Source of the DNA: a virus
IMG/VR virus record: IMGVR_UViG_3300031857_011472
Span: 1 to 24,944 of that record
Strand: one strand, 5' to 3'
DNA: 24,944 bases
Shown here: one piece after another, positions 7,155 through 14,579 of the stretch
How positions within the stretch are numbered: the first letter of the stretch is position 1
Layout: every line of letters begins with the position of its first letter
The notes under the pieces: model-generated
Databases searched by the model: none
What the model was told of the DNA's origin: nothing
The model's input: only the letters and a program-made list of their open reading frames with translations
Program-made: the position numbers and the translations under genes

Positions 7155-7358
7155 TTATGAAAACTTAACCATTCCTTTATATTGTTTTTTTATCTTATCT
7201 ATTTCTGAAATAGCTTCATTAAAACTCTTTTTAATCTCCTCATTTACAGTAAAATCCATAATAACTTGACAATGTGGACAAGCAGAAACCGGATGTTTTA
7301 TGATAAATTCTAAAGTTAAACCGATTGGTTTTTTACAAGCCGGACAAGGTAAAGCCAT
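7155..7358 (-). CDS. Small zinc-ribbon protein
   Basis: 67 residues. The first half holds two CPxC knuckles (CPAC at residues 5-8 and CPHC near residues 32-35) separated by a hydrophobic stretch (KPIGLTLEFIIKHPVSA). The second half is a charged helix (INKSF-like segment NEAISEIDKIKKQYKG). This is a treble-clef or rubredoxin-like zinc ribbon. It is the first gene of the short unit that also carries the two DUF2589-type proteins, so it may assist them; this is inference. Confidence 0.68.
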   Translation of the reverse strand: MALPCPACKKPIGLTLEFIIKHPVSACPHCQVIMDFTVNEEIKKSFNEAISEIDKIKKQYKGMVKFS

Positions 7359-7373
7359 AACATTTTATTTAGT

Positions 7374-7382
7374 ATAAATATA
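7374..7382 (-). promoter_or_regulatory. Candidate class 2 (late-type) promoter element
   Basis: The coding strand reads TTTATATTTATACTAA, 16-23 bases upstream of the zinc-ribbon start and directly downstream of the T run of the preceding terminator. This is the position expected of a promoter opening a new unit. Confidence 0.42.
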
Positions 7383-7383
7383 A

Positions 7384-7411
7384 AAAAGGGAGAAACTATG
7401 TTCTCCCTTTT
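7384..7411 (-). terminator. Rho-independent terminator ending the surface-protein operon
   Basis: An eleven-base-pair stem (AAAAGGGAGAA with TTCTCCCTTTT) encloses the loop ACTATG. The coding strand continues into CCCTTTTTTATATTTA. It lies 39 bases after the stop of the 92-aa membrane protein gene. Stem and loop are almost the same as at 5953-5978. Confidence 0.85.
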
Positions 7412-7450
7412 AAATATATCCGCCCTTCCTACAGTTAAAGGACATATTTA

Positions 7451-7729
7451 CTATCCTAATTCTTCGTCAGCTCCAGCATCCAATTTGTTCTTATCGTGCT
7501 CAGCTTTTCTATTGATGTACTTATCAACCGAAGCGATACCGAATGAACCTAATGTGATAACCAAGAAACCATTGAAGATATATTCATTGATTAATAGTTC
7601 TTTACCCATCCAACCTGTGATAAGGTCTACGAATAAAGCAATTACCATCATTGCGAATGACAAGAAACCAACTACTGATTTTTCGTTGATATCGTTGTTG
7701 TCTTTAAAAAGTTCTTTAATGAATCCCAT
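7451..7729 (-). CDS. Small two-TM membrane protein (holin-like topology)
   Basis: 92 residues. It starts MGFIKELFKDNNDINEKS, followed by a TM segment (VVGFLSFAMMVIALFVDLIT) at about residues 19-38 and a second (FNGFLVITLGSFGIASVDKYI) at about 53-73. The tail is charged (RKAEHDKNKLDAGADEELG). The size and topology suit a holin or a small accessory membrane protein, but no lysis enzyme is nearby, so the holin label is only a possibility. It is the last gene of the operon that carries secreted and lipoprotein genes. Confidence 0.65.
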   Translation of the reverse strand: MGFIKELFKDNNDINEKSVVGFLSFAMMVIALFVDLITGWMGKELLINEYIFNGFLVITLGSFGIASVDKYINRKAEHDKNKLDAGADEELG

Positions 7730-7773
7730 AATTTTACATTTTAATTAATTAATGTAACAAATACATAACTAAT

Positions 7774-8436
7774 TTATCCTGCCATTTCAGCATCTTCATC
7801 TTTTATTTTTCCACACTTCAAGCATTCTTCATCACCATCACCATCTACATCACCCCAAATATGTTCACATTGTCTGTGTGCGAAATATGCATCAATCTTA
7901 CCATCACCATCAAAATCAATACCATCCATTACACCATCACCATCTTCATCCACTTCAACACCGGTTCTACCTGCTTTTGGAGTTGTTACAACATCATTAA
8001 TTTGTGGTTCTACTTTTTCTTCTTTTGGTTTGTTAGCTTCAATCAAATTAATTTCATGTGCGTTATTTGCCGCTTGAACAAATGCATCAGGAATTAATGG
8101 AGTATTGTTTGGTGGAGTTACAGGCATATCAGCAGTGTTGCTTAATGATGTACCATCTTCTTCATCCATTTTTTGAACTAGCATTTTATCCTTATCGGTA
8201 TCACTAAACCAATAGTCAATGATTTTACCATAAGAACCAATGAAAGCTCCTAACAACAATAAAAGAAGTTCTTTCCATTCTCCTTCTATTGCAGATTTAT
8301 TAAAAATCGCAAAGAACATCCCTGCCATTATAAACATAAAGCCACCCAATACCATAGCGGTAATATACCATCTACGGCTCATCATTTTATTTAATAATTC
8401 TTTAAATCCGCTTGGCGGTTGTTGATTGTTACTCAT
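7774..8436 (-). CDS. Two-TM membrane protein with calcium-binding-type DxDxDG loops
   Basis: 220 residues from the ATG giving MSNNQQPPSGFKE. An upstream in-frame start exists, but this one forms an eight-base overlap (ATGAGTAA) with the stop of the 32-aa gene. TM segments are at about 23-44 (WYITAMVLGGFMFIMAGMFF) and 54-75 (EWKELLLLLLGAFIGSYG). A linker rich in Pro, Asn and Glu leads to acidic loops at 163-182 (DEDGDGVMDGIDFDGDGKID) and near 196 (GDVDGDGDEE). These loops resemble thrombospondin type 3 or EF-hand calcium loops and are followed by CLKCG. The paired TM and GAFIGSYGKIIDYWF phrase recall phage holin-like proteins. The same loop type occurs in the 442-aa membrane protein. Confidence 0.68.
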   Translation of the reverse strand: MSNNQQPPSGFKELLNKMMSRRWYITAMVLGGFMFIMAGMFFAIFNKSAIEGEWKELLLLLLGAFIGSYGKIIDYWFSDTDKDKMLVQKMDEEDGTSLSNTADMPVTPPNNTPLIPDAFVQAANNAHEINLIEANKPKEEKVEPQINDVVTTPKAGRTGVEVDEDGDGVMDGIDFDGDGKIDAYFAHRQCEHIWGDVDGDGDEECLKCGKIKDEDAEMAG

Positions 8437-8527
8437 TTTCTTTTCGTATTCTTTCGTTATTTGCATGATTCATAGCCCACATTAAGAAAGCTATAAAAAA
8501 TAATGTAACACCTATTTTATATCCCAT
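8429..8527 (-). CDS. 32-aa single-TM microprotein
   Basis: Starts MGYKIGVTLFFIAFLMWAMN and ends in a charged tail (HANNERIRKENE). One TM helix is obvious. The gene sits 3 bases after the stop of the 105-aa gene, and its TAA overlaps the next start by eight bases, filling the gap exactly as an operon member should. Its function is unknown. It may be a small subunit for the neighbouring membrane proteins. Confidence 0.55.
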   Translation of the reverse strand: MGYKIGVTLFFIAFLMWAMNHANNERIRKENE

Positions 8528-8530
8528 AGA

Positions 8531-8848
8531 TTACCATTCAGCTGGCTTCTCTTTGAATTCATCACCTTCTTTCTTCTTTGGTGCTGCCGCTGGAGCTGCT
8601 GGTTTAGCCGTTCCACCGCTATTTCCACCGCCACCATTAACAATTACAGTTTTACCTGCTGATTGTTGTTGTGTGTTTTGGATGTTGATTACCGGTGCAG
8701 CTTGTTGAACTGCTGGTTTTTCTTCATCACCACCTGTTAATTTTGTTGTTACCCATCCACCTACACCTAAAGTTATAGTTGAGATAAATCCGATGATTAC
8801 ATTCTTAATCGATGAACCACCACCTTGTTGTTCTTGTTCGTCTGCCAT
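8531..8848 (-). CDS. Small one-TM protein with low-complexity Ala/Pro/Gly tail
   Basis: 105 residues: an acidic, Gln/Gly-rich start (MADEQEQQGGGSSIKN), one TM or buried glycine-rich helix (VIIGFISTITLGVGGWVTTK), then a disordered tail with VINIQNTQQQSAGKTVIVNG, a run of Gly/Asn and AAPAAAPKKKEGDEFKEK. There is no signal peptide and no known family. Together with the 32-aa, 220-aa and 92-aa genes it forms a cluster of four small membrane proteins at the end of the surface operon. A scaffolding or membrane-tethering role is a guess. Confidence 0.62.
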   Translation of the reverse strand: MADEQEQQGGGSSIKNVIIGFISTITLGVGGWVTTKLTGGDEEKPAVQQAAPVINIQNTQQQSAGKTVIVNGGGGNSGGTAKPAAPAAAPKKKEGDEFKEKPAEW

Positions 8849-8874
8849 TTTATGTTACTTTTTCTTGTTTAAAT

Positions 8875-9246
8875 TTATAACTTATTAAAATCGGTAATAC
8901 CAATCATTTTACCACTTGCATCATATACAGCTACTCTATATGCCGATGCGGGTAATGCGGTAGTATATACCTTTAATATATTATCTCCAGAATTTGCGTA
9001 CATTGTTTCTTTTGATACCACTCTATTTGCAATATCTAAAATTTTAACTGTCACATTTCCTGCAGTTTCTAACTTAACGTTCATCGCCACTTCTGAAGTG
9101 ACAAATTGTGATTGTAACTTAATACCAGCGGATGCTGACATATTTAATTCTGCATTTGGATTTACAGGTTGAATTATATCAATTGGAGATTTTCTACATC
9201 CAACCAAGATGATAGCTCCAAATAATACTAATAATACTTTTTTCAT
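8875..9246 (-). CDS. Mini-lipoprotein with sorting-domain-like fold (second copy)
   Basis: 123 residues. The lipoprotein signal is MKKVLLVLFGAIILVGC, followed by RKSPIDIIQPVNPNAEL. The rest is one beta-sandwich-like module with NVTVKILDIANRVVSKETMY, GDNILKVYTTALPASAYRVA and VYDASGKMIGITDFNK. The layout (strand, I-x-D/N-x-x-G/N-x-x-V turn, N-x-L-x-V..L-P-x-x-x-Y-x-V-x-V) resembles the type A C-terminal sorting domain of Bacteroidetes type IX secretion substrates, here with no cargo in front. It is homologous in layout to the 117-aa lipoprotein next to it, likely a tandem duplication. Confidence 0.68.
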   Translation of the reverse strand: MKKVLLVLFGAIILVGCRKSPIDIIQPVNPNAELNMSASAGIKLQSQFVTSEVAMNVKLETAGNVTVKILDIANRVVSKETMYANSGDNILKVYTTALPASAYRVAVYDASGKMIGITDFNKL

Positions 9247-9258
9247 TTTAATACCTTT

Positions 9259-9612
9259 TTAGTTTATTATCAGTAACGTCTTACCTATTTGGACACTATT
9301 CTCATCTTCCAAAGATAAATATAAATATCTAACAGGTAACGATTTTGTATATAACTTTAAGGAATTTATTCCATTTTTACCAATTATTCTTTCTCTCGCT
9401 ACAACATTTTGACCTATTGAATCAAAAAGAGTAAGTGTAAACACTCCCTCTGATTTTAGGTTGAAGTTAATTTCACCTTCATTTACAATACTTACTTCTT
9501 TCACAGAAAATATATCGGTTGGAGTTGGTGGCGGAGTTGGTTCTACATATACCTTGCGGCATCCGATTATAAAAATCACACAACATAATATTATAATTTT
9601 AATCCATTTCAT
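9259..9612 (-). CDS. Mini-lipoprotein with sorting-domain-like fold (first copy)
   Basis: 117 residues. The lipoprotein signal is MKWIKIIILCCVIFIIGC followed by RKVYVEPTPPPTPTD, a proline linker. One beta module follows: VSIVNEGEINFNLKSEGVFT, LTLFDSIGQNVVARERII, GINSLKLYTKSLPVRYLYLS and VQIGKTLLIIN. This is the same design as the 123-aa neighbour, including GCRK at the acylation site. The start overlaps the stop of the lectin-protein gene (TAATG). An anchor or adaptor on the outer membrane for the secreted cohesin/dockerin-like proteins is a possible role (inference). Confidence 0.68.
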   Translation of the reverse strand: MKWIKIIILCCVIFIIGCRKVYVEPTPPPTPTDIFSVKEVSIVNEGEINFNLKSEGVFTLTLFDSIGQNVVARERIIGKNGINSLKLYTKSLPVRYLYLSLEDENSVQIGKTLLIIN

Positions 9613-12188
9613 TATTGTATCTTTATTTTTACACTAGTTCCATTCACATTCACAGCTTCATTAGTAGCTATGGATAGTAACCCTAATGAGTTAGGGATTT
9701 GTTTATTTAATTTGAAACCCAATCGGTATTCGGTAGACCCATCCAGAAGTTCACCAGAGGTGTTTATAGAACCCAAATTAATAAATGAACCTTTATCTGT
9801 CCCAAAGTTTATAGGGGAACCTGTGGTTCTAAAATTGGTTCCTGTGTACTTTAGAATGGTGTTATCATAGTTTATCTGAAATTGAGTTCCTACTATTTGA
9901 TTTAAATTTGGATTGAACTTAATGTATGCAATTAGGCTATCACCTTTTATTTCCGAAATGATGTATGCGGTTGGTTGAAGTGTTACCGATTTCAAACCAA
10001 AGTTTGCTGACATTGTGGTGATTCCGTTTGAAGGTGGTGTTGCTGAGTGAGATAAGTTTACATCTCCTTTCCAAGTTACTGCCAAATTGTATGTATAATT
10101 CGTTACACCATCTAATAAACTAAATCCATATTCTTTTCCTAAATAATTTGGAAATTGTGCCCAATTAGATTTACCAATCGTTGAGTATGTAGAATCGGAT
10201 ATAATCTTCATTGTATTATCCAAAGTGTAACTACTAATCAAATCTTTTGCACCAGTTAGGTTTTGTAATAATCTAAAACAATCTGCTTCATTAAAAATAC
10301 CATTATCATCTACATCTGCATTTTTGAATTGAATACCATATGTAAATTCGTTTCCACTTTGATTACCGAATATCCCACCATTAGATACTTCTTTGAATGC
10401 CAAATAAACATCGGATACCGTTACAATACTATTATAAAGGGTTTTTAATTGAACAGAATCATATTGTTGAAATTCTAATTTGTGTTGTTTGTATGCACCA
10501 TTTTGTGCAAAATTTATATTAGAAGTAAAGGCCCAATTATTGTAATTAGCATTTCGTATATTAGCAGCAAATGCCGAAGTTCCATCAGTTACTTTTGGCA
10601 ATGATGATGGAACAATATAGTGTGCCCAATATGTAGATGTTTGTTGATAAGTTACAGGTCCATCATACACATCTAATATTTTTACTTTAGAAATTGTTGA
10701 AGGTTGGGTATTTCCAAATCTTGTCAAATCAATGTAAAGAGTTGTAGTTCCATTTGATATATTAACATAAGAAAATTCCGCTTGACCGGCTGAAATTGTT
10801 GCTTTATATGAAGATGGTTCGTTTACAAATTGATAACTCAATCCCCATGCTCCCCATTCGGAAGTTGTGATACCATTACGAGTTGAACCAGGATAATTAT
10901 TTTTTCCTTCAACTACTTTAATGTAAACTTCTTTTGTTTGCCCAATTGTTATAACTCCAGCATGCACTGCCATAGCAGGAATGTAAGAGTCATTGGTGTA
11001 TATATCAGTTCCCCAACCACCACCACCTGCTCCTGTGATTGTCATTTTATATATCTTACCAATATCAGTTTCACTATATGCAGTCATATCGTTTTGGGTT
11101 GCGGCTTGGATTGCAGATGAATATAGTTTTGCGGTATCTAATTGATTTGAAAGATAAACTTTACCCAAACCATTTAGTGCTTTGTAATCACCACCAGATG
11201 TCCAAACTGATGTGGCATCGTTTCTTTTGAATAGTTTTGATGAAAAATTACTTTCAGTTATATTAGAACCAAAATTAAAATTAAATACCGCTTTTAAAGT
11301 TTCTCCATTTGAGTGAACAACACTATTAGAATAAAATTCAGTAAATGTTGCATCATCAGGATTAGTCCAAGTTCCAAATTCAACTACATAAGCACAACTA
11401 AAATTATTAGGTAAATCGTTCCATTGGTTTCCACCACCCCATTTAGTTACTGCATAATCTTCATTACCACTATTGTTTGGTTCACCACCTGCCCAGTTAT
11501 TATATTGTCCAACTATGTTTCCGGCAGTTTGTCCGTTTGATGTTTTGATTAGAGTTCCAGCTTCAGGCCCTGCATCAATTCTCCATTGTCCTTCAACAAC
11601 TTCATCGGTAAGAGCAAACCAAATACTAGATTGCGGAACATTGGCGAATATAAAAGCATCTTCCGAAGCAGATGTTATTGTTACCAAATATCCCGTCTGT
11701 CCTTTGAATGTTTGTTGAGATGATAGTGTTCTTGCATTTATATAAGTTGCTCCTGTTGATATAGGTCTATAAAAGTGTCCATTAACTCCATTGTAAAAAT
11801 ATCCAACAGGATTTACAGTTGCAGCTACTGAAATATTAATATCACCCGTTACCGAACCTGTATTTATTTTTAGAGATGTTAATGCCGTATTAATACTAGC
11901 CATTGTTCCCGTTACAACTAAACGAGTTTTATTACCACTTAAAGTAAATCCACTTGCTGCCGTTAAACCTGTTGTTGTGTTGAGATAGAATGTAGTACCT
12001 GAAGGTGGATTAACTAAACTAATTGATGCCAATAAAGTTGCAGTTGAACTAAACCCACTTAAAGAGAATCCACTTGCATCCTGTGCCGATGTATTTACCG
12101 TAAATGATTTAGGGTCTGGTGCATTTACTGCTTGCCCAAACCCAAAAATCGTTACAAAAGATAATAAAATTGTTAATAATATTCTCAT
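9612..12188 (-). CDS. Large secreted protein with C-type lectin, dockerin-like and cohesin-like modules
   Basis: 858 residues. The signal peptide MRILLTILLSFVTIFGFGQA is followed by an Ig/cadherin-like Ser/Thr-rich module to about residue 125. A C-type lectin domain spans about 126-272 with the canonical calcium/sugar motifs EPN (YNNWAGGEPNNSGNEDYA) and WND (GGGNQWNDLP) and the closing strand CAYVVEFG; EPN is the mannose-type signature. After a long beta-rich middle comes a dockerin-like stretch (TVSDVYLAFKE near 590, then DVDDNGIFNEADCFRLLQNL near 625-646). A C-terminal cohesin-like beta module (about 740-858) includes GTQFQINYDNTILKYTG. Probably exported and displayed on the cell surface or released. 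It is TAATG-coupled to both neighbours. The lectin ligand is unknown. Confidence 0.8.
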   Translation of the reverse strand: MRILLTILLSFVTIFGFGQAVNAPDPKSFTVNTSAQDASGFSLSGFSSTATLLASISLVNPPSGTTFYLNTTTGLTAASGFTLSGNKTRLVVTGTMASINTALTSLKINTGSVTGDINISVAATVNPVGYFYNGVNGHFYRPISTGATYINARTLSSQQTFKGQTGYLVTITSASEDAFIFANVPQSSIWFALTDEVVEGQWRIDAGPEAGTLIKTSNGQTAGNIVGQYNNWAGGEPNNSGNEDYAVTKWGGGNQWNDLPNNFSCAYVVEFGTWTNPDDATFTEFYSNSVVHSNGETLKAVFNFNFGSNITESNFSSKLFKRNDATSVWTSGGDYKALNGLGKVYLSNQLDTAKLYSSAIQAATQNDMTAYSETDIGKIYKMTITGAGGGGWGTDIYTNDSYIPAMAVHAGVITIGQTKEVYIKVVEGKNNYPGSTRNGITTSEWGAWGLSYQFVNEPSSYKATISAGQAEFSYVNISNGTTTLYIDLTRFGNTQPSTISKVKILDVYDGPVTYQQTSTYWAHYIVPSSLPKVTDGTSAFAANIRNANYNNWAFTSNINFAQNGAYKQHKLEFQQYDSVQLKTLYNSIVTVSDVYLAFKEVSNGGIFGNQSGNEFTYGIQFKNADVDDNGIFNEADCFRLLQNLTGAKDLISSYTLDNTMKIISDSTYSTIGKSNWAQFPNYLGKEYGFSLLDGVTNYTYNLAVTWKGDVNLSHSATPPSNGITTMSANFGLKSVTLQPTAYIISEIKGDSLIAYIKFNPNLNQIVGTQFQINYDNTILKYTGTNFRTTGSPINFGTDKGSFINLGSINTSGELLDGSTEYRLGFKLNKQIPNSLGLLSIATNEAVNVNGTSVKIKIQ

Positions 12189-13858
12189 TATTCAATTACT
12201 AGTTCTACCTTCTTACCATTCGCATCAACTGCATCGGCTAATACAAAGAAGAATAAACCAGCGGTGTTGCTTAATGGAACTTTAGGTGTGAAAATTAATT
12301 TATATGGAGTACCTGTCTTAATTTTAGCTGTCTTTAATTGGTCGATAGAACCAAAAGTCAATCTACCATTATCATGTGTAGAGAAGTTTGTTATTGTACT
12401 ACCAGCATCAAATATTACATTATCCAAAGTTAGTTTTGTTGAATCATAATTCATAATAATCTGCAAACCAGCTAAACCTTCTTTTGTCAATCCACTGGTA
12501 AGAACAACTTTACCACTCTCTAATGTAGAAGTAATACTTAAAGTTGCACTTTCAGCTGTTTTATTTGAATAAGTGTTTGTTTGATATGAGGTCATTGCCA
12601 TTGATTTTATATTTTCACTTGTCAAACTTGATTTATCCATATTTGCCGAATTTGTGAATATCCCCTGTGTTATTCTTGTTGCAATTGTATCAGGATGTGA
12701 TGAGTGTGACCAATCTAAATCACCACCCCATGCAAATACCGCGTCTACAGTTTGTGCAGGTTGAGTTACATATACTCTATATTTTGCAGTTCCATCTAAC
12801 CAACTCTGATTTAATAAACCACTATTCCATCTAAAAGTTGTTGCCGTATTTGATGGTATGAATGCAAGCGATGATACGTTTTGTCCCATCACATGCGCAA
12901 ATAGATAGTAAGAATCTTTTTCGGTAAATATATCATCATCTTTAGATACATTACCAATTTTCTTTTCTAAATTAGGTCTTGTAAAAAACGTTGCATTACC
13001 AGTAATATCGGTTTGTGAATGTCCTAAAAATGCTTTATAAGCATCCGATATAGTGATAACGTTATTCATCCATGTTTTTTGTGTTGCAACGCCAACAAAA
13101 ACACCCAAACTATCACCAACTTTAACACCAGATGTGAATATAGCTTCACCTGCTGCATCAAGTACTTTACTTTGAAGTGGCTGTTGTGTCCAATCTATAT
13201 CTCCACTACCATCGGTTTTTAATTTCATTAATTGAACATTATGGTCACCAATGTTATAGCCTTGTGGAAATAGAACTCTTACCTTAAAGAAAGATGTATT
13301 ACCAGTTACACCAGTTATTGTAGTTTGACCAGCAGTAGTTCTAATATAAGGAATATTAGCACCACTTGCACTATCAATTGCATATGCGTGATTTAATTTA
13401 AAAATTGCATTGTAAGTGTTCTGGTCTTTAATAATATATTTTTGAGTTGCCATTACACCATTAACGGACTGGTCGGCTCTTTGAACTGCCAATTGTCCTA
13501 CATTCCAATCATTGTTTGTATTATATCCCCAAGGTGTAGCAGTGTATTGTGCATAAAGCGCAGTATCCGGTGATGCCGCTGATGGAGTAAATGAATAGTT
13601 ATTCCAACCGGTATAATATGTTTGCGATTGACTACCCTGATTCCAACTTGTAGAAACATAGGTTAAGGCTTTGTTATTAAAAGAATATCTTAACCAAAAA
13701 TATCTTGGTTTAGTGTTTCCTTTATCAACCGTATAAGTTACGGTTATAGTATCACCAACTTTATATGGTCCAGAAGATATTGATTGGTTTACAATTATTT
13801 GCGCTTGAGAAATAAAGCTAACCAATACAAACGTTGCTAATAGTATAATTCTTTTCAT
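12188..13858 (-). CDS. Secreted protein with dockerin-like and cohesin-like modules
   Basis: 556 residues. The signal peptide MKRIILLATFVLVSFISQAQ precedes an N-terminal beta-sandwich (YKVGDTITVTYTVDKG, PRYFWLRYSFNNKALTYVS). A middle domain contains FKVRVLFPQGYNIGDHNVQL. A dockerin-like pair lies at about 267-325 (TISDAYKAFLGHS; KDDDIFTEKDSYYLFAHVMG), and a segment GGDLDWSHSSHPD follows. The C-terminal cohesin-like module (about 435-556) contains LAGLQIIMNYDSTKLTLDNV and ends VELVIE. The C-terminal half parallels the 858-aa neighbour (VTVSDVYLAFKE, GDVNLSHSATPP, QFQINYDNTILKY), so the two are distant paralogs. Probable surface or extracellular protein; possible binding to the partner through cohesin-dockerin-type contacts is inference. 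Confidence 0.78.
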   Translation of the reverse strand: MKRIILLATFVLVSFISQAQIIVNQSISSGPYKVGDTITVTYTVDKGNTKPRYFWLRYSFNNKALTYVSTSWNQGSQSQTYYTGWNNYSFTPSAASPDTALYAQYTATPWGYNTNNDWNVGQLAVQRADQSVNGVMATQKYIIKDQNTYNAIFKLNHAYAIDSASGANIPYIRTTAGQTTITGVTGNTSFFKVRVLFPQGYNIGDHNVQLMKLKTDGSGDIDWTQQPLQSKVLDAAGEAIFTSGVKVGDSLGVFVGVATQKTWMNNVITISDAYKAFLGHSQTDITGNATFFTRPNLEKKIGNVSKDDDIFTEKDSYYLFAHVMGQNVSSLAFIPSNTATTFRWNSGLLNQSWLDGTAKYRVYVTQPAQTVDAVFAWGGDLDWSHSSHPDTIATRITQGIFTNSANMDKSSLTSENIKSMAMTSYQTNTYSNKTAESATLSITSTLESGKVVLTSGLTKEGLAGLQIIMNYDSTKLTLDNVIFDAGSTITNFSTHDNGRLTFGSIDQLKTAKIKTGTPYKLIFTPKVPLSNTAGLFFFVLADAVDANGKKVELVIE

Positions 13859-13859
13859 T

Positions 13860-14516
13860 TTACTTTGCGTTTTTACCGAATAGTTTTTTAATTAGACTAT
13901 CCGATGCTTTTTTTAGAGCGTTACTTAAAGATGTTTGATTGAATTTTCCACCTTCATCCACAATGAGTGTGGACATTGATATTTCAGATGAACCTTCTTC
14001 AACAACAACTTCTTTTACCTTTTTTCCTTCTTTGTAAAGTATTCCCTGTAATCTTACCACAGTTTCATCTTCTCCTTTATGGAAGACTGAAATGTTTGTT
14101 TTCGTAGATAATACATCTAAATAAACTATATTTACTTTTAGTTTATATACCGCATCCTTTGATAAGTCATATCCAGCTTCTTGCAGATATTCCTCTAATA
14201 TATTTTTAACACCAAAAGCCAGATTTCTATTACCGGCTAATTTTCCAATTTTAACTTGATTCTCTACGGTCTCAACCCAAATATGGTCTTCTTCTTGATA
14301 CCAAATGTTTTCTGGGTTATTTTTGAATGTACCATCGATTCTATGGGTAATGTCATTAGCGATTTGTGTAGCCCATTGTTCTCTACCGCTAATTTGTAAG
14401 AACACAAAGAACAATTGAAAGATAAGTGCAAGTCCTATGAATAGACCAACACCTAATAAAAACATTTTGAACAACAACTCTTTAAAGTTCAAAACTGCTG
14501 ATTTAATGTATTGCAT
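13860..14516 (-). CDS. Membrane-anchored CsgG-like protein
   Basis: 218 residues. One N-terminal TM anchor (LLGVGLFIGLALIFQLFFVF, about 20-40) replaces a signal peptide. The soluble part has NLAFGVKNILEEYLQE, VYKLKVNIVYLDVLS, ETVVRLQGILYKEGKKVKEV and FNQTSLSNALKKASDSLIKK. These line up with VGLGVANIVLEYL, FVEIEVYDYS, VTRLGLQVRFTNAETG and FNQSTISISTKKALD of the 242-aa secreted protein, so I call it a divergent CsgG-like paralog. It is the first gene of the surface operon, directly behind a host-type promoter, and precedes the 556-aa gene by one base. A role in exporting the following proteins is plausible but unproven. Confidence 0.6.
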   Translation of the reverse strand: MQYIKSAVLNFKELLFKMFLLGVGLFIGLALIFQLFFVFLQISGREQWATQIANDITHRIDGTFKNNPENIWYQEEDHIWVETVENQVKIGKLAGNRNLAFGVKNILEEYLQEAGYDLSKDAVYKLKVNIVYLDVLSTKTNISVFHKGEDETVVRLQGILYKEGKKVKEVVVEEGSSEISMSTLIVDEGGKFNQTSLSNALKKASDSLIKKLFGKNAK

Positions 14517-14579
14517 GATTTTTCCTGCTTATTATATTATCATAACAAGTTACGGAACACTTCAGGAAACTTTACTTTA

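Noticed and set aside
7451-8848. Lysis cassette (holin, endolysin, spanin)
   Set aside because: Several small TM proteins are present, but no lysozyme, amidase or peptidase gene lies nearby, so I keep only membrane-protein calls.
11372-11813. Diversity-generating retroelement target in the lectin domain
   Set aside because: No reverse transcriptase and no template repeat matching the lectin region is visible in the window.
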